64,000 bases of DNA, taken from Quercus robur (taxonomy: Eukaryota; Streptophyta; Magnoliopsida; Fagales; Fagaceae). The notes under the pieces are model-generated. The model was not told the DNA's origin. It made no database searches and worked only from the letters and a program-made list of their open reading frames with translations. Of this stretch, positions 13,178 through 25,043 are shown one piece after another. Numbering within the stretch: the stretch's first letter is position 1; each line of letters opens with the position of its first letter. The position numbers and the translations under genes were made by a program. The stretch covers positions 56,532,406-56,596,405 of the forward strand of contig NC_065542.1 in assembly GCF_932294415.1 (NCBI RefSeq), written 5' to 3'.

Positions 13178-14858
13178 GAGGTTGTTTGGTTAGAGGAAAA
13201 AAGTGCAGTTTTCCATATTCATTTTCAGATTTTTGTGGCATCTGATGGTGTCACAAATAATCCCAAGTCCATAACTCGTCCATATGTTTCGTCCAACGAC
13301 AGAAGCAACAATAGGCGGAGAAAATTGCAAGCGTACCAGCGACCCTCGTCCGTATATGGACGAGCTTAATACCTCAAGATCTACTCGTCATTTATGAACG
13401 ACAAGCCTTCCAAGATGATCTCGTCCGTCTTTCACTAAAAGTGGACGAGATCATCCTGGAGGTCTCGTCCATCCTTATTATGGATGGACTAAAAGTGGAC
13501 GAGCTCCTCATGAAGGTCTCGTCCATCCTCACTATGGATGGACGAGTTCATCGGCCCGTCCGACCTAGGTAACTTCCACAGCGGTTACTCCCAATTCTCC
13601 GGACTCCTCAACACTGGGAACGGTTACCAAACAGATAACCGTTCCACACACTATATAAGGCTTCTTCGATGAAGGAAAAAGGTATTGAGACATTTTTCTT
13701 ACTTCTAAGAGAATACTTCTTCATTACAGAGAGTTCAAAGTAACTAACTTGATCATCGGAGGATTTTTGGCCGGTCCTTACCGGTCCTCTCTGATTCTGT
13801 GTCTTTGGTATTACAGGAGATAGCCCGAAGATCAACGTTCAAGTCTTATCAACCCACTGATAATCAAGGAATCATCAGCATCCACTACAAAAAATTGGTT
13901 TGGTTTGCAAATTTGTACTCAGTTTTCATTTTCAATATCCTAAAAAAGTGGATTTGAATACAAAAAACGAAAACACCTTTTTACCGTTTTCATTTTTTGT
14001 GAAAATGGATACAATGGCATTTTCATAATAAAACCAACTATATGGGTCCCACTAGTAGAGACATGTCCCCTCAATTACTCTCTCTCTCTCTCTCTCTCTC
14101 GGTAGCAGATCAGTCCTAACCCCTCTCTCTTTCTCTCTCTCTTTGATGTCACTCTCTCGTGTGTCTTCAACATTCCCGCCACCGAAAATTCTACGATATT
14201 TTTATCTGTACTTTCCTTCTTCTTTTTTTTAACAATAAATTGTTAGGAACCGTTTTCTTGTGAAACAATTTGTGGGTTGACTGCTAGACTTGTTGGGCTT
14301 TGGTTTCTGATCTCTAGGTATCAAAATTTCAATATTGTTATCTTTGGCTTTTGATTTGTGGTTTTTTATTTATTTATTTATTTATTTACTAATTTGCTTG
14401 GGGTTTATTGTTTGATGGTTTCTTTTGTGATTTCATTTTAGGGTTTTAGCAATTTCTTTGTTTGGTTGCTAAGAAACGAGAATCTTTGTAATCATTTTGG
14501 TTCCAACCAATATGTCAAATTGGAATTAACCCAAGTCTTGCCCATCTCTTTAATGGGTTCGAGTTTGTTTTTGGTTTTCTAGGAATTGAACCAAAGAAAA
14601 TTTTATTTTTTGTACTAAAAAAAGGACACAGTTTTCTGTTTGTGTTGGGATTTGATGAAATTTGTTTGTATTGATGGGTTTTTTGGTGAAGATTTGGGTT
14701 GGGTATTGGATTATGATGGTGGTTTCGGTGGGTTTTAGTTTTCGTCTATTTCTGGTGTTGTGGCAATGGTTTCTAGCCGGTGATAATGACAAATGGTTTT
14801 GTCAGAAAATATAGGGATTTGAGCAAAAGAAAAACTAGTCCAAAATTGGTGCTAAACA

Positions 14859-14893
<35 letters not shown>

Positions 14894-14939
14894 TATTATT
14901 TGAAAATGAATACAAACCCGTAAGTAACCAAACAGGCCC
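13178..14939. mobile_element. Harbinger-like MITE interrupted by a solo LTR
   Basis: The outer ends are inverted: GAGGTTGTTTGGTTA at 13178 and the complement of TAACCAAACAGGCCC at 14939. Both are followed inward by TATTCATTTTCA. A TTA direct repeat flanks the element (13175-13177 and 14940-14942), as expected for PIF/Harbinger insertions. Without the nested LTR the element is about 1.1 kb. The interior contains (TC)n near 14078-14101, a TTTA run and a 30-base A run near 14861-14890, and no transposase. Confidence 0.55.
13243..13877. mobile_element. Solo LTR (635 bp) with 5-bp TSD
   Basis: The segment begins TGATG and ends CATCA. It is flanked by a perfect GCATC direct repeat (13238-13242 and 13878-13882). 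A TATA-like CTATATAAGG lies near 13652, with a CATCGGAGGATTTTTGGCC U5-like block near 13757. No internal retrotransposon domain is attached, so this is a solo LTR left by unequal recombination. Its middle (13400-13560) has near-repeats of a GGACGAG / CTCGTCCATCC motif spaced about 70 bp apart, partly palindromic. Confidence 0.85.
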
Positions 14940-14942
14940 TTA

Positions 14943-16126
14943 ATGATTTTTTTAGACTATCGAGTTTTTGGTTCCATGGCCCCTATGGTAGGTGTTGGTG
15001 CAAACACAATAATAATGGAAATAATACAAAGGGAAACTAAATAATACTTCTGAATATTATTAATTTTATGAGAAAAATTACATAATACTATTTAAAATGA
15101 GGCATGGCACTTGCTCTCTTTAAGGAGATTTCAAGCTCTTGGTTGGCTAAATCTTGTAACCGGTGCAAACCGTCTTTGACTTTTGATACCTCCACCCTTC
15201 ACCTCCTCCTTGCGCATGTAATTAGCCCAATATCTAGTTCAATTCATATTAGTCCATTAATCACCATAATTAAAAAGAACAAAATAGTCTCTCTCCTTTT
15301 CAATGTGAGATTAAACATTTTCACTAATTCCTCATCTTCCATATTCACTCTTACATTTTTACATTTATGTTGTAATATTTATTCATTTTAATTAATTAAT
15401 ATTAAAATGCTCCAATTGTGAGTAAATTATCAAGGTTATACTAGTCATTTCACTTTGGAAAAAAAAATATTGTTAAAATATAAATAGAATAGTCAACAAT
15501 TTTTTTTTTTTTTTTTGAGAAGAAAAATAGTCAACAAATTGAACACATAGTTATCTGATATTTTTAAGATGTTCAATGCGTAGAATATAAGCTCAAATCA
15601 TCATTTTTTTTTTTATATAAATTTGAAAATTATAAAGGGAGGATAATTTAAACTCCAGAAGTTTTCGTTTAAAACGGTAGAATGAGCCAATCAATTAAGG
15701 TAGAAGCTCTTACTAAACTAAAATAATTTTCCCATAAAAAAAAAAGAGAAAAAAAGAAGAAGAGAAAATTGGTAGCTACAAGCAAAAATGGATCGAAGTG
15801 AGAAGTTTTGCCTTATATTGTGCAGTGTGCATAATAGTAGAGTGTAATGAATGCTGCCGTGGAGTCCAGTCTCAAGCCAGGCCAATTTTTTAATGATTCA
15901 CCTAACCTTATCAACCTTCTTCTGTCAATATTCAACGCAGCATGAATCCAAGATAAAGGTGGAGAGAAATTGTGGTTGTTGATTCGATGGCCCAACAACA
16001 AACAATCTTTTAGTATTTTTATTTATTTATTTTGTTTGCTTAAAAAATAATAATACTGTAAGTAATCATATCAGAAAATAGAAATATAGGTAAACTGACA
16101 TTGTTCCGATGGCACAACGGTAACCG
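14943..16126. other. Intergenic, no recognised feature
   Basis: AT-rich DNA with T and A runs (15498-15516, 15606-15614). The open frames at 15104-15391 and 15813-16001 have no family features. I see no gene here. Confidence 0.4.
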
Positions 16127-16732
16127 TTTGGTTTGTCATTTGAAAATACAGTGTGTCCAAAATTTTCAACAATATGTTTGGTGACAGAGTTTAAAATAGG
16201 GCTGTTTGGAAATGATTGCTCAAAAACTCATGTTTGAAATATATTGTTTGAAACGTGCTTGGCTGTGATTTTAAACAATGAACAGATGATTCGGATGGCA
16301 TAACAGTAATAAAAATTGAACTCAGTTTTCACTGTATCCAGACCCACTGATCAACTTTTTTCTAACATTTGTCTCCTCTCCTCTCTACTCTCATATCATC
16401 GGTCTTCACGCCCCATTACTGTGTTATCATCTTGGATTTGGAGAAAGGGATTTGGAGAAAGGGATAAAGAGGGAAAGAAATGGGATAAAGAAGGGATAAA
16501 AAAGGGATTACAAATTTGTTATTTAATACGGGTCAGCTTTTTTGAACAATAAAAACATACATACCAAATACATATTTTACATTTTTTGAACAATGAAAAA
16601 TATTGTTTAAACTATAATACCAAACACATTTTTTTGTTTTATTCACACTAAAAATACGTTGTTCAACAACACTTTTTAAATCACAATTTTTACATCTTTT
16701 TAAACAACAATTTTTAAAAACTATAACCAAAT
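16127..16732. mobile_element. Possible hAT-like or MITE remnant
   Basis: The left end carries CGTTTGGTTTGTCATTTG and the right end carries the complement of CTATAACCAAATGGA, giving weak inverted termini. The interior repeats a TTGTTTGAAA / AAACAATATTTTTC theme on both sides. The T/AGTTTGGTT-type terminus is common in plant MITEs. The ends are imperfect and no clear target-site duplication was found. Confidence 0.3.
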
Positions 16733-16831
16733 GGAAGGCTATGAGCTATGTTTGGGCTTATCCAAATCGAATGGTGCTTGCTTACGAATTACAAAATATT
16801 AAAATAACAACTAATAAGAAGTAAGAAGTCG

Positions 16832-16871
<40 letters not shown>

Positions 16872-17129
16872 AAACACAAAGATTTTATTCACAGAAGAAA
16901 CATAATTACAACTTTAAAGATGAGATTTCTCAATAAGTCGCAATAGTTGAAATCTTAATATTTATACAACAATTCGGTTATAAATTCTTAACATATTACT
17001 AAGGATCCGCCACTTATTATTATTATTATTATTAAAATTTAAAAAAGGGTTGGGTGAAGTATCACAAATTTAAGGAAATGACTATAATCTCTAAACTTAC
17101 TATTTACTAACATATCTCCCATCACATAA

Positions 17130-17160
<31 letters not shown>

Positions 17161-17250
17161 TTAAAAATTAAAAGGTTTAGTTACAAGCCTAGTTTTTTCC
17201 CACGGTCAAAAAACTAAACAATAATAACATATCTCCTTTTCATAAATATG
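16733..17250. repeat. AT-rich spacer with (AT)n microsatellites
   Basis: Contains (AT)n runs near 16837-16868 and 17140-17161, and a (TTA)n run near 17016-17033. No gene is seen. Confidence 0.6.
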
Positions 17251-17267
17251 AGTTAGTGAGTGAGATA

Positions 17268-17990
17268 ATGGATTCAATTGCCAAGATTTTTATTGCTAAA
17301 CTAACACCTATTGGTGTTTTCCAACAGAGACATTTAGAATTAAATCCCCCTTCCCTGTTGTAACTATTGAATTATATGTTGATGAGACAAATAATTGGGC
17401 AAAAGCTTAAGTAACTTGTCGATAAAGTAAAAGAAATAAAAGATTCAACCTTCAAAAAAATTAATGGTAATGGATTATAAAAGGTTGTTTTTTACTCAAA
17501 TATCATGAACTACATGCCAATTGTAGATCAAATCAGAAAAGCTGAGGATTTTCTAGAAGACATGGCCACTAGAAAAAATCTTAATGAGTTGTATGACTTA
17601 TCTTTACTAACATAAAAGCCCTCTCTAAGATTGATGACAATTAGAAGCCTATCACTTCACCATTACCAGATAACGAAGAATATCACAACCTCATCAATCA
17701 ATGGAATGATAAAGTGCTCAAATCTATCATTTCTAAACTATCAACTTGGAAATGAAGAAATCATACTCTCTCCTAGTTAAGGAAATTAAAGATAAATGAA
17801 TGTCTTAGGATATTTTAATTTCCTTGGATATAAAACTTATACTCTTAGTATTCCTATAGAAAGTATCCTTTGTGATATTCCATGTACGTGGTTTGAACCC
17901 TTTTCCCCCTCACAGGCTCACACCACCTCTCTGTCTATCTCCCTATTAAAAAAGCAATGTATTCTTATAGTGATTTTACTTGGAAATAAT
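17268..17990 (+). pseudogene. Possible decayed protein-coding fragment, origin unknown
   Basis: Several short open pieces in different frames lie close together between about 17268 and 17950. Their composition is more protein-like than the surroundings, for example MDSIAKIFIAKLTPIGVFQQ near 17268 and a Pro-rich piece near 17890. Stops and frame changes separate them. It could be a relic of a retroelement structural protein, but I cannot assign it and do not attempt to join the pieces. Confidence 0.2.
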
Positions 17991-17999
17991 TTTCAAATA

Positions 18000-18717
18000 A
18001 TTATTTACATATGCAAATCCAACTAGGGATGGAGCCAGAACTTAGAATTAGGAGAAGCGGTTGCTAGTTGTGTGCAGTGGCTTCGACCTCTGGCTCTGTT
18101 ACTGCTTCGCCGTTGATAGGAGGTTTTGTGTGTGTGTGTGTGTGTGTGAGTGTGTGTGTGTGTGATGTGTGTGCTATTGGGTAAGAAAAAATTATTTTGT
18201 TTAAAATTTTTTAAGGGTCAGGTTGTTTGTTTCAGGTAAAATTGGTTGACTAGGGTTTTTTTTTTTTAGTTTTACTATTGATAATTTTTGTTGTTGGACT
18301 AATTTTTTTGGGGCTTGTATATTTTGTTTTGGATTTTAGATCTATAATTTTCTTTAATGGTCTTTAAAATGAGGAAAATACTAGAGTTACAATTTTTTTC
18401 TTACAAATTGCTGATGTGATGACTGGTTATTAGTAAGTAAAAAAAATAATGTAAGTGGTGTGCCTAAATACAAACCAATAAAAATTTGCTACCTTAACAG
18501 TTTGTAAAAATGTTGTAGAAAAATACTATAACAATACTCTTTAAAAAATCAACGATATTGTTAAGGGGCAAAAATATAATTTTATAAAACAAAATTCCTA
18601 AAATTAGTACCCATATATATAATAATATATTTTTTTAAAACCATGGCTCCATCCATGAATCCAACAAATTTATATTGCATTAGCCGATAGCACGTGAATG
18701 CACAAGAAAATTTAATA

Positions 18718-18749
<32 letters not shown>

Positions 18750-19282
18750 TTTGGTCTTTAATGAAATTTGATAATTATGTAATTGTTAATAAAAAATATT
18801 ATGATTATATTATAGAATTAGGCATTTATAATGATTTTTTTATATATGAAATTATTGGTTTAAATGCACTATTGGTCCTAACTCCTAGAGATTATCTACC
18901 AATCCCAAAATTTAAAAAATAAAACTATTAGTCCATTTGTTAACTTCATTAGTTTTTTTGCTTATGTATCTAACAGCATAATGATATAACTCCGTGCATA
19001 TGCACGGGTGTAATTAAAAATAATTATAATTATATACATACATATATATATATATATATGATTTAGAATTTAATTGATTTTAGACTTTTCAATTTTTGCA
19101 CCCAATCATTCACTTGCCACAAGAATTAAAAACTTAGATGAACATATAGCGAAAAATTAAATTTCAATTGAAATCCAATTTAGAATCTAATTGGATTCAG
19201 ACTCTTCGATTTTTACACCCAATAATTCATTTGGCATAAAACTAAAAATTAAATGAAACAAGTGGTGCAAAATTGAAAATTT
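18000..19282. other. Intergenic AT-rich DNA with microsatellites
   Basis: Holds a (GT)n run near 18127-18165 and (AT)n runs near 18723-18750 and 19039-19060. No gene, RNA or clear transposon is recognised. Confidence 0.5.
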
Positions 19283-19297
19283 AATTAAAATCTAATT

Positions 19298-19454
19298 GTG
19301 GGTTTCAGTTAGCTCAACTGATAAAGTCTCTGATGATTGAATAAGATATTTCGGGTTCAATCCTCGCCTACACCAAAAACCAATTGGTGTCTTAGTTTGA
19401 TAATAAAGAGCTATCATCAGGAGCGAACACCATAAGTTGAAACTCTCTAAAAAA
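19298..19454 (+). mobile_element. tRNA-derived SINE
   Basis: A 157-bp element starts with TGGGTTTCAGTTAGCTCAACTG, whose TTAGCTCAACTG is pol III box A-like. Box B-like GGGTTCAATCC follows near 19352. A unique body (ACACCAAAAACCAATTGGTG, then TTGATAATAAAGAGCTATCA) leads to a short A-rich tail. A 15-bp target-site duplication, AATTAAAATCTAATT, flanks it at 19283-19297 and 19455-19469. It shares its body with the minus-strand copy at 11733-11927. Confidence 0.9.
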
Positions 19455-19469
19455 AATTAAAATCTAATT

Positions 19470-20114
19470 AGATTTTTTATGAGCTTTGGCTATATATATA
19501 TATATAGATGACATGACAACTATTTAAAAAAAAAAACTTACACATGTGCTGGGTCATGTGACAATTCATTTCTATTCAGGTGTTGTCCTAAATTAAACTC
19601 GATAAAACAAAAAACCCAAATTTGAAACCAGCCAACGAGAGAGAGAGAGCTAAGTCAACTATGGGATATTACATTTGGGAAGATAACTCCTGATAACTAA
19701 TAAATAAATAAATAATGCATGATGAAGATTGAAGAGGCAGCCAAGAAAAGAACCAGAGAAGAGAATGCATCTCAAAATTGCAATTGAGGATGGCAATTTT
19801 GCCCCACCCCGCTTGACCTGCCCCTCTTCGCTTCGCCCTACACAGGTTTTCCCCACCCCGCAAAGGTGATAGGGTGGGGATGAAGCGAGATTTTAGCCTC
19901 ACACCACGGGGCAGGGTGGGAATGGGTTTAGATTTTATAGACCCAACCCACCCCGCATTGATAAGAGCTAAATTGTAAATTTTTCATATCCTAAAACCCT
20001 ACTATTTAAAAAACATATCATCAACTTATTTTATTCTACATAACAAGGCTTTTTGTCTTCATCTTTTCTTTTTTTTTCTTTTTTTTCTCTAGCAAAATTA
20101 GGAATAAGGTACCT
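19470..20114. other. Intergenic, no recognised gene
   Basis: AT-rich DNA with a GC-richer CCCCACCCCGC-type stretch at about 19800-19960. Short overlapping frames in that stretch have no family signature. Confidence 0.4.
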
Positions 20115-20760
20115 GTAGGGATAAGGGGCCCAAGGGTATATATTGGGCCTTAGGCCTTGGTTGAGAACATTGAGTGGTCCAAGGACAGATAAACATTAAT
20201 AAAGATGTAAAACTCAGAGCCCCATGAGTAAGCTACAAATGAGAATATTGGGGAAGGTAGGCCGAGGAGGAGTATCTCCTTAGCTAAATGAAGCAAAGGT
20301 CAAAAGGTGTGTTCTATCATTCAAAGTGACATTCCAGGAAATTCTATTGATAAAGATATGCATTGTGAACGTACATGACAGATGGGAGTTGGCAAATATT
20401 TAAGAGAAAGCTGCTACCACCGCATTGAATGTTCTGTAGCTAACTCTCTAACCACATTAATGAGGAAGTGATATCTGAACAGTATTTTTCAGCCTTACAG
20501 CTACCCCCAAAGACTTTAGGAGGGTGCTGATGGGACAATAATCAACACAAGCAATCTAATGTCCACGTGGAGGTTAGAGATGAGAAAAGGGAGATAGTAT
20601 AAAATAGGAGGGAGGCCTTCAGAGAATGGGATCGGAGAATTAAGAAAGAAACACTGTAGCAATTAGAATTGTATTTGTAACCAACTTCAAAGTAATATAT
20701 ATATATAAGAACTGATCTCCTTAGACTGTGCCGAGGACGAGGTAAAATTTTTTGAGTTAT
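20115..20760 (+). mobile_element. LTR-like fragment
   Basis: Begins TGTAGGGATAAGGGGCCCAAG and contains GGCCGAGGAGGAG, a TATA-like AGTATAAAATAGGAGGGAGG near 20597, an (AT)n run near 20695-20706 and a terminal GTGCCGAGGACGAGG. The layout and the CCGAGGA motifs resemble the 681-bp LTRs at 22526 and 25044 without being the same sequence. No target-site duplication was found, so it may be truncated. Confidence 0.4.
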
Positions 20761-21102
20761 CAAAGTTGGAAACAAGTGCCAAACATGCCACTTAGGAAGT
20801 TATGGTATTTTCAATGATAAGTAATGAGTTATAGAGTAATAATATTTAAGTGATGAGTGAGCATTTTTTAAAATCCAAACAGCCCTTTAATATTTCATTA
20901 CTTGAACAACACAATTACAAATGTATTTTGGACTTCACGGCTTCACGCCAACAATGTGTGATGGAACTTATGAGTTTAATATTGAAAAAATTAATACCGG
21001 CGAAGATAAACAATTAAAAAAAAAAAGAGTAAAAGAGGAAGAAACTCCTCTACCTATTCTCTTTGTTAGTGTTATTTTCTCATAAAATTGGTGGTGCTAA
21101 AA

Positions 21103-21799
21103 AAAATGCTACATCAGTGGTGCTTAGCTTATAATTTTTTACCAACTAGTTACAGTAAACTGCCATTTAAAGCAAATTACTTTAGCTACAAAGTAATCAA
21201 TTTTTTTTTATTCAATGTCTCTCTCTTTTTTCATTAAAATATATTTTCTCTCTTTAGTCCTCTCTCTTCTCTCTTTTTCTCTTGCCTTAGCACCTCCCTC
21301 TTATTTCTCTTGATTGAAACCAAACTCACTCAATGCATCTCTACTTTTTCTTGCAACCGAACCCAAAGCCTCCACTTGAGTTCGTTGAGATCAACATTCT
21401 ATGTTCTTGGTGGTGGGTTGTTTTGTTGCTAGTGTTGGTAGTGGTGGTGGTGGTAGGTCATTGGGATGGGTTTGTTGGGGGTGGGTCTAGGTTGAGGTTG
21501 GACTGTGGGTTGAGATCATATTTTGGGTTGAAATTAAGATATGGGTTGAAATTAGGTTGCGATTGTGGCAGTGGGTTGTGGGTTGCGATGTTGACACAGG
21601 TTTTAGGGGTGGTGGCAGTGGGTTATGGGTGGTGGCTAGTTGCTATCACACATATTAACTTCTTGTGTTTTTACCGGTGGTGGTGGCTAGTGGTTTGCTA
21701 GGCTTTTTAATCGGTAGGTTTGGTAGGTTGAAAAGAGGTGGTTTGTTGGTTTTTCTTGCTTCACACACACACACACACACACACACAATGGTGAAATTA

Positions 21800-21843
<44 letters not shown>

Positions 21844-22080
21844 TGAAAATAATAAATAAATATATCTACACACACAGAATGGTGAAATTAATATATATAT
21901 ATATATATAATATGAATAGATAGAGAGTGAAAATAATAAATAAATAAATAAATATATCTAAAAAATAAGAAACGAGAGGTAGGGTGTATTGGTAAATAGA
22001 GTGTTAAAACTTAAAATAGATAAAATAAAATTTTGAGGTGCTAAAAACTAAATTTTTTAGTACCACTGATGTGAATGTTC
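21103..22080. mobile_element. MITE-like element, GTGGTGC-ended family (copy 1)
   Basis: The left end carries ATGCTACATCAGTGGTGC. The right end carries GTACCACTGATGTGAATGTTC, its imperfect complement. The termini resemble those at 60765-61567. The interior has a CT-rich block, a GGTGG-rich block and the microsatellites at 21765-21960. No transposase is visible. The right end abuts the TTA of the next element. Confidence 0.5.
21765..21960. repeat. Compound microsatellite with a duplicated block
   Basis: An (AC)n run (about 21765-21787) is followed by two copies of a unit: AATGGTGAAATTAATAT, an (AT)n run, a GA-type run, GTGAAAATAATAAATAAAT and ATATCTA. The second copy starts near 21879. Confidence 0.75.
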
Positions 22081-22525
22081 TTAGGGTACATTTGGTAGAT
22101 TATAATAGACACTGTAATGTAATAGTTATTCCTATGGTTTAGTTATTCAATAGTTTGGTTATGTTTTTATTACATGAAATAGTCATTTCTTATGAATAAT
22201 TATTCTTTAAAATGAGGAATAACTATTCATCATTACAAGGGTTGTAATAGTTATTCCTTAGTAGGTGTATTAATTTCTAAAATTAATATATTTCTAAATA
22301 AACAAACTTTCCATATGCACATAACAATTATGAAAATTAAAAAAAAAAGTAAAAAATAACTAATCTCTCTTTCAAATTTAAAAAATATTATTTTTTAGAA
22401 AATGTAATTATATGAATAAAATATTTCCTAAAATATATTTTAATTTTGGAAAAAAAATTACTTTCATTCCATTGTCTTCAGGGTTCTATTATTATGTTTT
22501 TCCCAAATAAATTAATAGTAATAAG

Positions 22526-23206
22526 TGTGGGGCCTGAAATTTGGAATCCCGGTCCACTTCACATTAAGGGCCCAAAGCCCAAGCCGAGGAGCCCTACAGC
22601 CGATGAGGTATGATGAGAACCCCTTAATGGCCCAAGAATGTAGCCGAGGACAACCTCACGCTCAACGCCTCACAAAACGCCTGAAGAAAAGGACAAACTC
22701 AGTACAAGAGCAGTACAAGCGAGAAAGCTGTCAACACCATAACGTGGAGCCCAGCACCTGACAAGCCCATACCCCATACCATGCTATCCAGCTTTTCCCA
22801 ACCACTCTGACGTGAGGATTGATAGGACGAGTAATTGCCCCAAACAAGGAGAAACTGACACGTAGATGAAGAAGGGGAATTGAATACTAGTATAAAAGGG
22901 AAAAGAGAGCTAAAAAGGGAGGGGAGGCCCCGAAAAAGGAAGGAGAAAAAGGAGGAAGAATGGTGAGAAGATACTGCTTCTCGGATTAATTCCGAGGAGT
23001 CAGACCTTTCAAACCACATCTGTGTATGGCTTAGCTACACAGGCCAAATCCACCTTCGTATGGGCTTCCATGAAAATCCTGACTAAACCGTTGCCCAACG
23101 ACCAAGGTCCAGCCTTTCTATCCCACTCTCTACAAATCATATTGTTCGGGCCCTTTATATACAAGCCCAATGTCATCCCCGGGCCGTTAAAAATCGTGTC
23201 CTTACA
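22526..23206 (+). repeat. 5' LTR of the non-autonomous element
   Basis: 681 bp, with a promoter-like AGTATAAAAGGG near 22890 and a GGGAGGGGAGGCCCCG tract after it. Open frames inside it are shadows without family features. Confidence 0.93.
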
Positions 23207-23528
23207 AGTTTTGGATAGAACCAAGGTCTTGCATGGTCCTCGGACTCAAGCCTATGGGGAAACCAAGCACTCAAAAGAAAAATTACAAGTTTTGGACAGA
23301 ATCAAGGCCTTGCATGGTCCTCGGACTCAAACCTATGGGGAAACCAAGCACTCAAAAGAAAAATTACAAGTTTTGGACAGAACTAAGGCCTTGCATGGTC
23401 CTCGGACTCAAGCCTATGGGGAAACCAACTACTTAAAAGAAAAACGACAAGTTTTGGACAGAACCAAGGCCTTGCATGGTCCTCGGACTCAAGCCTATAG
23501 GGAAACCAACTACTTAAAAGAAAAACTA
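23205..23528. repeat. 81-bp tandem repeat x4 at the LTR/internal seam
   Basis: Four 81-bp units start CAAGTTTTGGA at 23205, 23286, 23367 and 23448. The first begins two bases inside the LTR end. The length is a multiple of three and all units stay open, giving a 27-residue peptide repeat of the type QVLDRTKALHGPRTQAYGET within a 183-residue frame (23022-23573). That frame starts inside the LTR and shows no known domain, so I treat it as non-coding repeat unless transcripts show otherwise. Confidence 0.9.
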
Positions 23529-24189
23529 CGTTACATGGACCTTAGAATCTATCCGAGGAGAACTCCCCATTAACAGTTGGGTTAATCCCTAAACTGCATG
23601 GATTCCCCAGTCTACTCTCGGATCCTCAGTACCAAAGGGATTGATGCAATACAGAGCAATATGTTACCAAAAACACAATCGAAGTCCCTCACTGCTCGGC
23701 TACCCTCTCGGATGAATTATTTAGAGTTTATCGTTCTCAGACATTTGTCTTGCATGCATCGCATAGCGCTCGGCCGTTATCTCGGTTAGTTCCAAGAGTT
23801 TAATTTATTGAGAATTACCATTGTTATACTTGATAATGTCAGTAAGTTCAAACTAGTAGGAATTTGTTTTAAGGTTTTTTCCTGCTCTAAGTATCATTAA
23901 AGGAAAGTGTATATTTAATATTCATGCACAAAGTAGTTGTTGCAGAAAAGAAAAGTATTTGAGATTAAGCAAATTCATTTCTTATTAAGACAAAAGAACA
24001 GTACAGTGTACAATGAAGGAGCTTAAATAAGCTCATATTAAAACTAACTACACAAGCGAAAAGTAAAGATACAAAGGAATGAAGGAAAAGCCGAAGAAGA
24101 GGTGCAGAGAAGAGCCGCGCTGCAGCTTCAAAATTTCGTCTAAGGAAGCCATTCCCCAATACTTTTACATGCCTATAACTCAGGCAGCC

Positions 24190-24319
24190 AAAGAACCCAA
24201 CGTGGGGCCTGCACCGTTGAAGAAAAGGTGTAGAGAGCCCGGCTTCGGGCTAGCGCAGCTGAAGAAAAGGTGCAGGGAACCCAACTTGAGGCCCGCACCG
24301 TTGAAGAAAAGGTGCTGAG
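24190..24319. repeat. 42-bp tandem repeat x3
   Basis: TTGAAGAAAAGGTG-type cores recur exactly 42 bp apart at 24217, 24259 and 24301, with a partial unit before them. The spacing would encode a 14-residue LKKRCREP-containing repeat, but no domain or larger gene contains it. It lies inside the non-autonomous LTR element. Confidence 0.8.
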
Positions 24320-25043
24320 AACCGAAAGTTGAGGAGCCTCCACAAAAATTTGCCTGCGACAAGGCAGACGACGCTGATGGCGGAAATTCTTTCTTCTGAC
24401 ACACCAAAAATCTGATGTGACCAGAACCTGCTTCGGATTTTGACTGAAAAAGGTGGAGGTACCGTTCCCACCTTATCCAAGCGGGAGGTCACCTTGAATC
24501 TGTGCCTCCCCTGCCCAGACCATACCACCTTAAGTCTTGGAAGGGTTCGGTGCCTCTGTGGCGGGTAAGGTTCCTCCACCTCCACCCAAGCCTCAAACAT
24601 GTTGCACTAAGGGAAGACGACACTAGATGTGGGAACTGGTTATGGATAAAAGGTTATAATTTTGAAGAGAGCAAAAGGGTTTATATGCCAGGAGAACAAC
24701 CACCTATCTTGCTTATATAAAGGGTAAGGTGGTGTCATTTAATTTGAGCAGATTCCCAAGAAACGCTGCGGACAAGGCAGCTCTGGCACAATTTCCAACA
24801 CCATCCGCCACCGCAAGATTTAAAGGTCCTCGTGAAGGCGCGCCTCGAATACTGAAACGACAAAGGACACTGCGCGGATGAAGAATAAAGTAATGCCTCT
24901 TAATTCGGCACATCTCCCATGCAAATGGAAGAACACAAGCAGCAGTAAGGTACGGAACTTGAGCAAGTCACGAGGTGGGCTCAGCATCACCAAAACCCTC
25001 CTCCCCAACTAAAAAGTCGGGAAGCAGGATTTTGAGGGGCTAT

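Noticed and set aside
19303-19400. Possible tRNA gene (box A and box B present)
   Set aside because: The sequence continues into a shared SINE body with A-rich tail and is flanked by a 15-bp target-site duplication, so it is a SINE and not a functional tRNA.
21333-21701. 122-residue Val/Gly/Trp-rich frame
   Set aside because: It is a translation of GGTGG-rich interior DNA of a MITE-like element.
23205-23528. CRISPR-like array
   Set aside because: The units are contiguous 81-bp tandem repeats with no unique spacers, inside a plant retrotransposon.
22525-23573. Open frames in the LTR and 81-bp array as protein genes
   Set aside because: The same LTR frame is repeated in the 3' LTR, no domain is present, and the array frame begins inside the LTR.
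24079-24913. Overlapping frames in the LTR element interior (Lys/Arg/Cys repeat and others)
   Set aside because: They come from the 42-bp repeat and adjacent GC-richer DNA; none matches retroelement or host proteins.
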